NCBI GenBank assembly: GCA_024637035.1
Contig: JAGXFW010000014.1
Coordinates: 1-64,000, forward strand
Direction: 5' to 3'
From: Actinomycetes bacterium
Lineage (GTDB): Bacteria > Actinomycetota > Thermoleophilia > RBG-16-64-13
DNA: 64,000 nucleotides
A model generated the notes under the pieces. The model was given only the letters and a program-made list of their open reading frames with translations, made no database searches and was not told the origin of the DNA. Shown here one piece after another: positions 18,599-26,582 of the stretch. The stretch's first letter is position 1, and every line of letters begins with the position of its first letter. The position numbers and the translations under genes were made by a program.

Positions 18599-20299
18599 CT
18601 ACTCATAGTCGAGGACCGCACGGTCGACGGGGATGTCGATGAGATACGGCCCGGGCCACGCGGCACGGGCGAGTTCTTCGATCTCACGAGGGCCGTCGGC
18701 GCGGCTGGCCTTCACACCGTATGCCATGCCCAGGGCCACCAGATCGACTTCAGGGTCTTCGATATCGAGCCCGACCGCCGCGGCATCATCTCCGCGGCGC
18801 GAACGCTCGACCCACTTCAGGATGCCGTAGCCGTCGTTCCGGAGTACCGCGAACACCACGGACAGACCGAGGTGCGCCGCAGTCCAGAGCGCCGGCGCCG
18901 CGTACTGCAAGGTGCCGTCGCCGAGGATGGCGAGCACAGGCCGTGACGGGCGGGCGCGAGCGACACCAAGGGCGAAGGCTACTCCCCAACCAAGCCCTCC
19001 TCCCTTGCAGGAGTAGTACTCCGCCACGCCGGTGCGTTCAAGGATCTCCCGCGCATAGCCCTCACCCGTCACCGAGTCGTCCACGACCGCGGCGTCGGCG
19101 GGCAGCGCGGCCAACAGGGCGGCGAGGGCGTCGGGGATCGTGGGTCGCCGCCCCTCCGCGTCGGCGATGACCGCGGCACCCGAGGGTGCCCCTGCCACGA
19201 CGGTTGCCTGCGTCTCCTCGGCCGGGAGGACGCCGATCTGCACCGCGGCCTCAGCGCCGGAGGTCCTCTTCATCGGTCGATCGACCCCGAGGGCGTCCAA
19301 TAGTCCGGAGATGAAGGCCGCCGGGGAGGCCGGCACCTGCACCGTGCGGCACGGGAAGGGACGGAACGCGCGTGGATCGGCGACGACGAGCGTCTGCTCA
19401 GGCGAGAGCGCCGAGACATCTTCGTGGAGCCAGCGCGTGAAGGGCCTCGCCCCGATCACGAGCACCACATCGTGATCCGCGAGCGCGGCCCTCACTCCGG
19501 AAGGCGAGAGAGGAAGGTACCCACGCCACGCCGGATCCGTGAACGGCAGCACCATACGGGCCGCCGCCGGCTCCGCGTACAGCGGTGCGTCGATGGCCGC
19601 GCACAAAGCGGACAACATGTCTTCCGCCCCATCCATGCCCGCTTGGTCGCCGGCGACGACGGCCGGAGAGGCCGCTTGTCGAACCAGGTCGAGCACGTGA
19701 GCGATAGTCTCCGCATCCGCCGGCACGTCCAGCATGACTTCGGCGGGCGGAGTGACCATCACCGGCCCCGCGCCGAACACATCCATGGGCACAGCGAGGA
19801 AGGTGGGCCCAGTGGGGAAGGTGCGAGCGAGATCCCACAATCGAGCGAACTCGGCGGGCACATCCTCGGGGCGCGCCACCTGCACCGCCGACTTGCAGTA
19901 TTGATCGGCCAGCGCCACGAGATCGGCCGACAGGATCGGGTCTTGTGAGAGGTGGCGCGAATCCTGCTGTCCGGCGACCACCACTAGCGGCGTCCCGCCG
20001 CGCTGGGCATTCCCGAGTGCGCACAAGGCGTTGGAAAGACCGGGGCCCGCGTGAACGGTCACCACGGCCGGGGTCCGAGTCACGGCGGCATAGCCATCTG
20101 CCATTCCAACGGCGGCGGGTTCCGTGAGACCCAGGATGAACTCAGGGGACCCGCGATCGGCCAAGGCCTCGATGAGGGCGATCTCGGACGACCCAGGGTT
20201 CCCAAAGATCACGCTTGCGCCACGAGCCTCCATGCTCACCAGAAGAGCCTCGGCCGCCGAAGCACATGACACCGAGTCCGATCTAGTGTGAACAGCCAC
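18599..20299 (-). CDS. Thiamine-diphosphate-dependent decarboxylase/lyase, benzoylformate-decarboxylase-like
   Basis: A 566-residue enzyme of the acetolactate synthase/benzoylformate decarboxylase superfamily. The N-terminal Pyr domain contains the cofactor-activating Glu in LGLTEPAAVGMADGYA (about residue 60) and a His in VTVHAGPGLSNAL. VAGQQDSRHLSQ resembles benzoylformate decarboxylase. The C-terminal PP domain has the Mg/ThDP motif GDGTLQY with the following Asn in LRNDGYGIL. The GTG at 20299 follows GAGGGGGG. It probably decarboxylates a 2-oxoacid or makes a related C-C cleavage; the hydroxyacid dehydrogenase downstream could supply the oxoacid. It ends at TAG. Oxalyl-CoA decarboxylase and 2-hydroxyacyl-CoA lyase are relatives that cannot be excluded. 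Confidence 0.82.
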   Translation of the reverse strand: MAVHTRSDSVSCASAAEALLVSMEARGASVIFGNPGSSEIALIEALADRGSPEFILGLTEPAAVGMADGYAAVTRTPAVVTVHAGPGLSNALCALGNAQRGGTPLVVVAGQQDSRHLSQDPILSADLVALADQYCKSAVQVARPEDVPAEFARLWDLARTFPTGPTFLAVPMDVFGAGPVMVTPPAEVMLDVPADAETIAHVLDLVRQAASPAVVAGDQAGMDGAEDMLSALCAAIDAPLYAEPAAARMVLPFTDPAWRGYLPLSPSGVRAALADHDVVLVIGARPFTRWLHEDVSALSPEQTLVVADPRAFRPFPCRTVQVPASPAAFISGLLDALGVDRPMKRTSGAEAAVQIGVLPAEETQATVVAGAPSGAAVIADAEGRRPTIPDALAALLAALPADAAVVDDSVTGEGYAREILERTGVAEYYSCKGGGLGWGVAFALGVARARPSRPVLAILGDGTLQYAAPALWTAAHLGLSVVFAVLRNDGYGILKWVERSRRGDDAAAVGLDIEDPEVDLVALGMAYGVKASRADGPREIEELARAAWPGPYLIDIPVDRAVLDYE

Positions 20300-20493
20300 C
20301 CCAGTCCCCCCTCAGGCGAGATGAACGCGAATCGAAGCCCCCCTCCGGAACGCTCGCAATCACCCTAACAGCAGCAAGACGGAGTAGTGATGTGCCTGGG
20401 CACAGAAACACCCTGCCTAATCGGCTGCGAAGTTGTAGTCGACACCAACACCGTGAGGAACGTCTTACAGCGGCCGCCCCGGCGATCGATTCG

Positions 20494-20525
20494 GATCCCG
20501 TGGGGGGTTGATCCCGTGGGGGGTT
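20494..20525. repeat. Tandem 16-bp direct repeat
   Basis: GATCCCGTGGGGGGTT occurs twice head to tail (20494-20509, 20510-20525) in the 243-base gap between the AIR-synthase-like gene (ending at 20543) and the decarboxylase gene (starting at 20299). It could be a regulator site or a slippage product. The rest of the gap shows no gene. Confidence 0.8.
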
Positions 20526-20542
20526 CGCATCGCGCCTGAGCT

Positions 20543-21526
20543 TCACCGCACGCGCACCCCGGTGACCGGCTCGAGGCTGTGATCCCACAGGGCAGCAGTC
20601 GATCCGCCGACCCTCATGGAAAGTTCCGACCCCGCGACCACCTCGCCCACGCGTGCACCCGCCAAGCCCACAGCAGCCGCCCGCGACACCACATCCTCCA
20701 CGTCGGAGGGGCGCACGACGAGGAGGAAACCGCACCCGGGATAGGCTCCAAGCCAATCGAGCGCCCCCACTCCCTCAGGGCGCGGGAAGGCAGCCACGTC
20801 GACCAGCGCCCCCACCCCGGAACTCTCGAGCATCATCAGCGCGGTTCCGAGTAGGCCGGGATTGCTGACGTCTTTGCCCGCCACCACCAAGCCCGCCTCA
20901 GCGAGTTCGGGCAGTAGGGCGAGGCGCGCGCACACCTGTTCGGAGGGGCGCCACGATGTGGAATCCCAATTCGGGAATGGATCGTGCCACGCACCCTCCA
21001 CATCGACGACCAGCACCATCGAGTGACCGGGCAACGCACTGCAGCTCGGGATGAGGCGCGCCGCTGCGCCCAGTATCGCCACCGACAACGCCTTCCCCGG
21101 GCCATCCGGGTGCAGATGACCTCCGACCATAGGGATAGCGAAGTGCTTGGATCCGAACGCCAGCCCCCGGGCGACTTCTTCACGCCACAAGGAGTCCCCG
21201 CCGCCGAGGACGTTCACCATGGCCAGGGGGCGGCCCCCCATGGCGGCGATATCGTTGGCGTTGACAAGAACCCCGCAGTACCCGGCCCAGAACGGGTCTT
21301 CGAGCAGTTCCGTCGCAAGCCCATCAGCCGCCAGCAGCAGGTGGGTGTCTCCGAACGGGATAGGAGCCGCGTCCTCACCGAAGGCGACAGGCCACCCGTC
21401 GGGCACGAAGCCGGCGGACAGAGTCTCGACGACTGCCCCGATCGGCTGTTTCCGAGCGAGTGCGATCGAGTCGCTCAGAAGTCTGCGCACCTCCTCCGCG
21501 GAGGGCGGATCGCCCGTTGGTCTCAT
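20543..21526 (-). CDS. AIR-synthase-related protein (NitF/sll0787-like)
   Basis: A 327-residue protein of the PurM/ThiL/SelD superfamily, whose members use ATP to make acyl-phosphate or imidate intermediates. The N-terminal ATP-binding half has FGEDAAPIPFGD, the metal-binding segment VNANDIAAMGGRPLAMVNVL and GGHLHPDG; the C-terminal half has a GKDVSNPGLLGT motif. Together with the GNAT and the radical SAM gene upstream it matches the order of the Nit1C (MSMEG_0567/0568, sll0787) cluster as I recall it, which is linked to nitrilase and cyanide use. The nitrilase gene is not in this window. The ATG at 21526 lies in an ATGA overlap with a micro-ORF created by a tandem duplication. Confidence 0.75.
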   Translation of the reverse strand: MRPTGDPPSAEEVRRLLSDSIALARKQPIGAVVETLSAGFVPDGWPVAFGEDAAPIPFGDTHLLLAADGLATELLEDPFWAGYCGVLVNANDIAAMGGRPLAMVNVLGGGDSLWREEVARGLAFGSKHFAIPMVGGHLHPDGPGKALSVAILGAAARLIPSCSALPGHSMVLVVDVEGAWHDPFPNWDSTSWRPSEQVCARLALLPELAEAGLVVAGKDVSNPGLLGTALMMLESSGVGALVDVAAFPRPEGVGALDWLGAYPGCGFLLVVRPSDVEDVVSRAAAVGLAGARVGEVVAGSELSMRVGGSTAALWDHSLEPVTGVRVR

Positions 21527-21582
21527 GACGCCCTCGCCCCCTGCTCGCGCGAACTCATGACGCCCTCGCCCCCCGCTCGCGC
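21522..21582. repeat. 32-bp-period tandem duplication at the GNAT/AIR gene junction
   Basis: Two 29-base copies (21522-21550 and 21554-21582) differ at one base and are offset by 32 bases. Each contains the end of the GNAT gene and an ATGA. The first ATGA (ATG at 21558) opens an 11-codon frame that ends at 21523 with the same residues as the GNAT C-terminus (GARAS) and overlaps the true start of the AIR-synthase-like gene by ATGA. The duplication thus inserted a micro-ORF into a formerly direct coupling. Confidence 0.85.
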
Positions 21583-22022
21583 AATCTCACGTCGGGAGCT
21601 TTCATCAGCACGTGCGGCACCCCGGCGACGCCCTCCGTGGTCACAACGGTGACCCAGCCGAGCCGGTGGAAGAACCGCTCGTTGCGCACCTGCACCACGG
21701 CCAGGAACACCTGCGCTCCGCGCAGCGCCGCCTCACGCACGGCGTGTCTCACCAGCTCGAACCCGGCGGCCCCGCGATTGTCCGAACGCACCGCGAGCCG
21801 TCCGCCCACCCAGACGCCGGCGTCTCGTTCGTAGAGGCGCACGGTGCCAACGACCACCCCGTCGCACACGGCCACCAGGTGGACTGCCGAATGATCGTGC
21901 TCGTCCTGGTCGCAGTCGGCGAAGAGCTGCTGTTCGCCGCAAAAGACCTCACGCCTGATCGCGAAGGCTGCCTCCAGCTCCTCATGCCTGGCGGTGCGGA
22001 CCTCGAGGGCCACGGCGCTCAC
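21555..22022 (-). CDS. GNAT-family N-acetyltransferase (NitE/MSMEG_0567-like)
   Basis: A 155-residue GNAT protein. The conserved acetyl-CoA-binding core reads GGRLAVRSDNRGAAGFELVRHAV (middle of the protein; the R-x2-G-x-[GA] pyrophosphate loop is R-G-A-A-G here). FFHRLGW is the typical beta4-alpha4 ending. The FAIRREVFCGEQQLF block near the N-terminus is characteristic of the branch found in Nit1C clusters, from memory. The GTG start at 22022 forms a GTGA overlap with the radical SAM gene; the upstream in-frame extension lies inside that gene. Its acyl acceptor is unknown. Confidence 0.78.
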   Translation of the reverse strand: MSAVALEVRTARHEELEAAFAIRREVFCGEQQLFADCDQDEHDHSAVHLVAVCDGVVVGTVRLYERDAGVWVGGRLAVRSDNRGAAGFELVRHAVREAALRGAQVFLAVVQVRNERFFHRLGWVTVVTTEGVAGVPHVLMKAPDVRLRERGARAS

Positions 22023-23227
22023 ACCCCCGCGCCGTCGACAGCGACCGCAACAGGACGCACAGCCCCGAACTCCCCACAGACACCGCCGTCCGTGATCACC
22101 AACGGCTGGGACTCCCACTCAGGCAGAGCGGAACAGGCGGTACAGCGGCCGCAACCCGCCTTGATCCGCGACTGCGACAGGCCCGCAGCCCTCAATGCTC
22201 CGGCCGCCGCGGCGTATGCCTGCCTCATCAGATCCGCCGACGGGGTGGGATGGTGCTCCAAGAGCGATCCCGGCACCGGGCGGAAGGGCACGACGTGCGG
22301 GAACACACCCAACTCGGCCACCCTGCGCAAGCGACGCGCGGTGAGGCCGGGGTGCTCACCCAGTCCCATGATCACGTACGTGCTGACCTGACCGCGCCCG
22401 AACACCGCTACCGCCTGACGCCACGACTCCACATAGCCCCTCCATCCGATCTCGGCCTTGGTCGGCGCCACCCAGGCCAAAGTCCGCGGGTCCAGGCTCT
22501 CGATGTGCAGGCCGACGGTATCCACGCCCGCGGATCGCAATACCTCGAACGCAGCGGGATCACGCGGCGGCCTGAGCTGCACTCCCACCGGGAGATCGAC
22601 CGACTCCTTGAGAGCCCGCGTGCACGACGCTAGATGGGCCAGTTCCTCGCCCCCGTCCTCGGTGCAGCCGGTGGTCAGCACCACGTGAGACGCGAGCCCC
22701 CGAGCAGCGGCCACAGAGGCCACCTCGACCAGTTGCTCGGCGCTCTTGCGCGCGACGGTGCGACCGTCGCGCAAGCTCGCGCCGATCGCGCAGAAGCGAC
22801 AGGCACGAGCGGTACTCCAGAACACGCACGTCTGGATCACCGTGGACGCCAGACAATCGCCGCCGTGTATCAGCGCGACGTGCCCATAGCTGACGCCGTC
22901 ACTGGTGACCATATCCGCGAAAGGATCAGCGGGCAGGACGTCGACCGAAAACGGGCCGCGACCATGCCCATGCAGGACGGTTCCACCGGCGCCGACCACA
23001 AGGCGATACGCGGCCTGGGCCCCTCGGACCACGGGCACCGAGACCACCCTTCCGTCCACCAAGAGCGTGAGCCCCTGAGCCGGTCCGGCTCCTCCTCTGC
23101 GTATGGCAGGCGGAGCGGCGCCCGCGGGGTCGCCGGACCCGAGTTCGAGGCCCTGTTGCCCAGATTCGACGAAGACCCCACTGCTCTGCAGTTCCTCTTT
23201 CAGCAGGCGCCACTCAGCCGCGAACAT
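22019..23227 (-). CDS. Radical SAM protein (NitD/MSMEG_0568-like) with unusual CX8CX2C motif
   Basis: A 402-residue radical SAM enzyme. The likely cluster-binding cysteines are in TCVFWSTARACRFCAIG, a CX8CX2C arrangement rather than CX3CX2C. The barrel includes TTGCTEDGG and VGVQLRPP, and GLHIESLD further on. A second cysteine set near the C-terminus (AGCGRCTACS) could hold an auxiliary cluster. The layout resembles the MSMEG_0568 family of Nit1C clusters. It is coupled to the amidotransferase-like gene upstream (TGATG at 23227) and to the GNAT gene downstream (GTGA). The reaction is unknown; oxidative modification of a nitrogenous small molecule for the nearby acetyl- and ATP-dependent enzymes is a guess. 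Confidence 0.8.
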   Translation of the reverse strand: MFAAEWRLLKEELQSSGVFVESGQQGLELGSGDPAGAAPPAIRRGGAGPAQGLTLLVDGRVVSVPVVRGAQAAYRLVVGAGGTVLHGHGRGPFSVDVLPADPFADMVTSDGVSYGHVALIHGGDCLASTVIQTCVFWSTARACRFCAIGASLRDGRTVARKSAEQLVEVASVAAARGLASHVVLTTGCTEDGGEELAHLASCTRALKESVDLPVGVQLRPPRDPAAFEVLRSAGVDTVGLHIESLDPRTLAWVAPTKAEIGWRGYVESWRQAVAVFGRGQVSTYVIMGLGEHPGLTARRLRRVAELGVFPHVVPFRPVPGSLLEHHPTPSADLMRQAYAAAAGALRAAGLSQSRIKAGCGRCTACSALPEWESQPLVITDGGVCGEFGAVRPVAVAVDGAGV

Positions 23228-24462
23228 CAGCCCGCCTCCCGAAGAGAGCGGCCGCGAGAAAGATCAGCCTGCACGCCCCTGAAGTAACCGTTCAAGAACA
23301 GTGCTGCCATGCTGCTCAATTCTGGGAAGAGCACCGATGCGACGTCCCGCCCCTCGATGGGATCCGCGAGGCAGCCCTTGAGCCGGCGAAGCAGGGCACC
23401 CACGCATGCGGCGGATTCCTCGAGCCGCGTCACCTCCCCGGGTCGATAGAGCCCCACGATGTCGCTCCCCCGCGCGCCATGGGGCAGGCGTCGCCACACG
23501 GCATCGAGGAACTCAGGGATCTTCCCCGGATCGTAGTACTTGTGGCCGAGCAGCCAGATTGCAGATGACGATTCGAGCGAGAAGGCCACGATCCTCGCTT
23601 CACCCACCAGAGCCCGGAAGGCACCGTCGAGCAGATGCGGGGCCGGCTCCACCGCCGACTCCCGTGTGCCCGAACCTCGAGGCGACTCCCGCTCGATGAG
23701 GCGGCCCAGCATCGCGTTCGCTCGGGGGAAACCAGGATGCTCGAGGTGGGGTGCGAAGGCGCACAGCGTGCCCGAGCCCCTCCTCCTGGTGAAGCCCGCG
23801 GAGCCGCCGACGAGCATGCGGGAAGCCAAGGTCTCGTCTACCAAGAACAAGGTGTCCGGGCAGAAGGAATCGAAGCGGGCCAACTCGACCTCGTTCGACG
23901 AGAGGACCATCGGAGGGCCGCCGTACAGGGGAGCGTCGACGAGCTCCTCCGAGCCGCCAAGGTCCGTATCGCACACCGCGAAGCGCACGCGCTCCCTCAC
24001 CGGGTGCAACGCGTACCGGCCACCGTAGGCCGTGGCGGCCTTCTGTGGCAGCGCGCGGATCGGCGGCAGGTGATGGACGATGTTGTCGGCAGTGACATCC
24101 GTGAACGTGAAGGGCTCAAGGGGTTCGTACTCTATGCGCATGATCAGGTACGCTCCGGCACAGAACCCTACGTACAGTCCGCCCTCGTCGACGAACTGCC
24201 CGATGGCCGCAGCGCCCTCCGCTCCCATGCCGAGCGCCATGGCGACCGGATCGCCGCCACCCACGGCGAACGCGTCCACGGAGTCGAGGGCCCCGGTCCT
24301 CACCGCCGATTCGTCGAACACGGCCACACGCGAGAACCCCAGCCGTTCCAAGCAGTCGACCAACCACGTCCACGAGTGCGACGCCCCCGCACCGCCGTAC
24401 ACCCCCACGCCGAGGTCGGCGAGTCGTACTTCAGCGGTGCGCCGCTCAGTACGACGAGCCAC
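23227..24462 (-). CDS. Class I glutamine-amidotransferase-like protein (BPL_N-type)
   Basis: A 411-residue protein whose first half resembles the biotin-protein-ligase N-terminal (BPL_N) amidotransferase-like fold. It begins with LGVGVYGGAGASHSW, continues with a DAFAVGGGDP loop, and has the nucleophile-elbow-like GLYVGFCAGAYLIM, with Cys in the position of the GATase nucleophile. The second half (about residues 250-411) is not one I recognise; it contains GHKYYDPGKIPEFLDAVW and an all-helical C-terminus. The GTG start at 24462 follows GAGGGG. It is tightly coupled to the radical SAM gene. It could supply ammonia or hydrolyse an amide, but a glutaminase partner is not obvious. Confidence 0.65.
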   Translation of the reverse strand: MARRTERRTAEVRLADLGVGVYGGAGASHSWTWLVDCLERLGFSRVAVFDESAVRTGALDSVDAFAVGGGDPVAMALGMGAEGAAAIGQFVDEGGLYVGFCAGAYLIMRIEYEPLEPFTFTDVTADNIVHHLPPIRALPQKAATAYGGRYALHPVRERVRFAVCDTDLGGSEELVDAPLYGGPPMVLSSNEVELARFDSFCPDTLFLVDETLASRMLVGGSAGFTRRRGSGTLCAFAPHLEHPGFPRANAMLGRLIERESPRGSGTRESAVEPAPHLLDGAFRALVGEARIVAFSLESSSAIWLLGHKYYDPGKIPEFLDAVWRRLPHGARGSDIVGLYRPGEVTRLEESAACVGALLRRLKGCLADPIEGRDVASVLFPELSSMAALFLNGYFRGVQADLSRGRSLREAG

Positions 24463-24465
24463 GTG

Positions 24466-25824
24466 TCACCCCTCGACCGGCGCTTCCGAGGGCGCCGCCG
24501 AGGGCGCCGCAGAGGGCGCCTCGACTTCGGTCGGCACCTCAACGGCGCCTTCGCCATCGGCCTGCGCCGCAGCCGCGACATCCACGCTCGTGCCGCCTAT
24601 CGCCGCGGACACCAGTTCCGTGAGATCCATCATCCGCAGGGCGGAACCCGCACCTGTCATGCCCACCTGCAGCCCTTGGTAGCAGAAGGGACACGTCGAG
24701 ACGAGAGCCTCGGCGCCGGTAGCCTCCGCTTCCTTGATGCGGGCGTGCGAGATACTGCCCTGAAGGCCGGGGTACGCGGCCTTGACGCCGCCCCCCGCGC
24801 CGCAACACCGGCTGTTCTCCTTGATGCGCTCCATCTCCCTGAACTCGAGGCCCGGGATCTGACCGAGCACCTTCCGCGGGGCCTCGAACACCCCGGCGTG
24901 CCGTCCGAAGTGACACGGGTCGTGATAGGTCACCACCAGCGGCACCTCGGTGTCGAGCGTGAGGGCGCCCTCCTCCAAGAGCCGCAGCAGGTACTGCGAC
25001 ACGTGGAGCACTTCGAAATCGAGCTCGCCCACCTTCGGGTAGTCCCGGCCGATGGTCTTGAAGCACCCGGAGCATGAGGTGACGAGCGTCTTGATGCCCA
25101 GCCCGTTGAACTGCTCGATGTTCTCCTTCGCCCGCTCTTCGAAGCGGTCGAGCATCCCCACCCGACGCATGGTGCTGCCGCAACAGCGTTCAGCCTGACC
25201 GAGGATGGAGAAGTCGATGCCCGCCTTCTGGAGCACCTTCGTGGTGTTGATCGCGACCTGCTTGAGGTTCATGTCGAACGACGCGGTGCACCCCACGAAC
25301 AGAAGCACTTCCGACGTGCCCGGGGCAGCCGTCGCCACCTTCGCGATCTCGGCGTTCTTGCCCTTGGCGGCGCGGACAGCCCACCTATCGCGCGAACTGC
25401 GGGGTTGCTGCCAGGGGTTGTCGTACTCGGCGATGTTCCGGTAGAGGGCCTCGTGCGGAGGCAACGGCCCTTCCCCGGCGGCGGCGAACACCGCACGCAC
25501 GCTCTCCCACAGGTCCATGGTGTCGATACCTGTGGGGCACACGAAGTGGCACTGGCCGCAGGTGGTGCACTGATAGAGGTCTTCCTTGAGTCGGGCGAAC
25601 TCGTCGTCGGACAGCGGAGGTCCGGAGACCAAGCGCGAGAGAAGACCGCCTTCGCCGCCGCGAAGCCGACGCAACGACCGCGACCTGCCTCTGGGCGTCA
25701 CCTCCTCGCGCTGCTCGATCTCGTAGACGGGGCACCAGTTCGTGCACTCGCCGCAGCGCACGCACGCGTCGAGTTCCAGACCCTGCTTCCAGCTCAGGAT
25801 CGACCAATCCATGTCGCGGGTCAT
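24466..25824 (-). CDS. HdrD-like iron-sulfur protein (heterodisulfide-reductase type)
   Basis: A 452-residue cytoplasmic iron-sulfur protein. Two 4Fe-4S motifs lie in the N-terminal part (CVRCGECTNWCPVYE near residue 18, CTTCGQCHFVCPTG near 85). Two CCG domains follow: VGCTASFDM with CCGSTMRRVG and TSCSGCF, then HDPCHFGRHAG with CCGAGGGVK and CPFCYQ. This is the architecture of HdrD, GlpC and DsrK. The last 25 residues are an acidic Ala/Pro/Ser/Glu tail. It is coupled by ATGA to a membrane cytochrome b gene, giving an HdrDE-like pair that would exchange electrons between a cytoplasmic thiol/disulfide or other donor and the quinone pool. The real heterodisulfide substrate is unknown; CoM/CoB need not apply. 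Confidence 0.85.
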   Translation of the reverse strand: MTRDMDWSILSWKQGLELDACVRCGECTNWCPVYEIEQREEVTPRGRSRSLRRLRGGEGGLLSRLVSGPPLSDDEFARLKEDLYQCTTCGQCHFVCPTGIDTMDLWESVRAVFAAAGEGPLPPHEALYRNIAEYDNPWQQPRSSRDRWAVRAAKGKNAEIAKVATAAPGTSEVLLFVGCTASFDMNLKQVAINTTKVLQKAGIDFSILGQAERCCGSTMRRVGMLDRFEERAKENIEQFNGLGIKTLVTSCSGCFKTIGRDYPKVGELDFEVLHVSQYLLRLLEEGALTLDTEVPLVVTYHDPCHFGRHAGVFEAPRKVLGQIPGLEFREMERIKENSRCCGAGGGVKAAYPGLQGSISHARIKEAEATGAEALVSTCPFCYQGLQVGMTGAGSALRMMDLTELVSAAIGGTSVDVAAAAQADGEGAVEVPTEVEAPSAAPSAAPSEAPVEG

Positions 25825-26573
25825 ATCGCCTCGCTTCTCTCGCGTGCCGTCGCCGCCGCGAGCGACATCTCGATCGGCGCGGTGAGCATGTGCACCATCT
25901 TGCTGTACGGGATGTACGCAAGGAACGCCAACGACGCCAGGCCATGCACATAGAAGAGGGTCATCGGGCTCTCCACCCCGGGGAGGTCGGCCACCCACGT
26001 GAACGCCGCGCCCGCGAATGCCCATTCGGCTGCCGGCTGCGCGCCTCCGGCAAGCCTGACGCCCTCCGCGGCAAAGCCCGTGAGTGAGACGCCGAGTAGG
26101 AACCATAGAGCGACTGCGTCATCAGCCAGGGTCTCGAGCTGGGCCGTGCGCACCACGTACCGCCTGATCAAGGCGACCACGATCCCGGCGAGCAGCACCA
26201 GCCCCCACACGTCGCCCCACACGTTGAGCAGCGCGTGACCGTCAGACCCCTCGAAGAAGACGGCGACCGAACTTCCCGCGGGTACGAACCAGTCGAGCAC
26301 CATCAGCAACAGACTCTCCACGAAGAGCAGAACGAACCCCCAGAAGATGGCCATGTGCATGGCCCAACGTACGAGACTCTGGCGCCGGATCGTGCTTTGG
26401 AACAGCACCCGCGAGACGACGGCGCGAGCCAGAGCGCCCCGGTCGAGAGCGGAATGCCACGAGGGAGCCTTCCCCTGTCGCCAGATCATCACGCGGGCGG
26501 CCACGCCCACTGCCATGACGATGAGGGCCACCGTGGCCAGAGTGTAGAAGAGGATCGAATGCGTGTAACCCAC
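25821..26573 (-). CDS. HdrE/NarI-like membrane cytochrome b subunit
   Basis: A 250-residue integral membrane protein with five predicted segments (starting near residues 6, 72, 122, 165 and 210). Histidines in WHSALDRGA and in RWAMHMAIFWGF are candidate heme ligands, as in NarI/HdrE. The GTG at 26573 follows AGGAGG. It overlaps the HdrD-like gene by ATGA and is therefore its probable membrane anchor, linking it to menaquinone. The assignment is at family level; DsrM and GlcF-associated anchors look similar. Confidence 0.78.
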   Translation of the reverse strand: MGYTHSILFYTLATVALIVMAVGVAARVMIWRQGKAPSWHSALDRGALARAVVSRVLFQSTIRRQSLVRWAMHMAIFWGFVLLFVESLLLMVLDWFVPAGSSVAVFFEGSDGHALLNVWGDVWGLVLLAGIVVALIRRYVVRTAQLETLADDAVALWFLLGVSLTGFAAEGVRLAGGAQPAAEWAFAGAAFTWVADLPGVESPMTLFYVHGLASLAFLAYIPYSKMVHMLTAPIEMSLAAATARERSEAI

Positions 26574-26582
26574 GTCGCCTCC

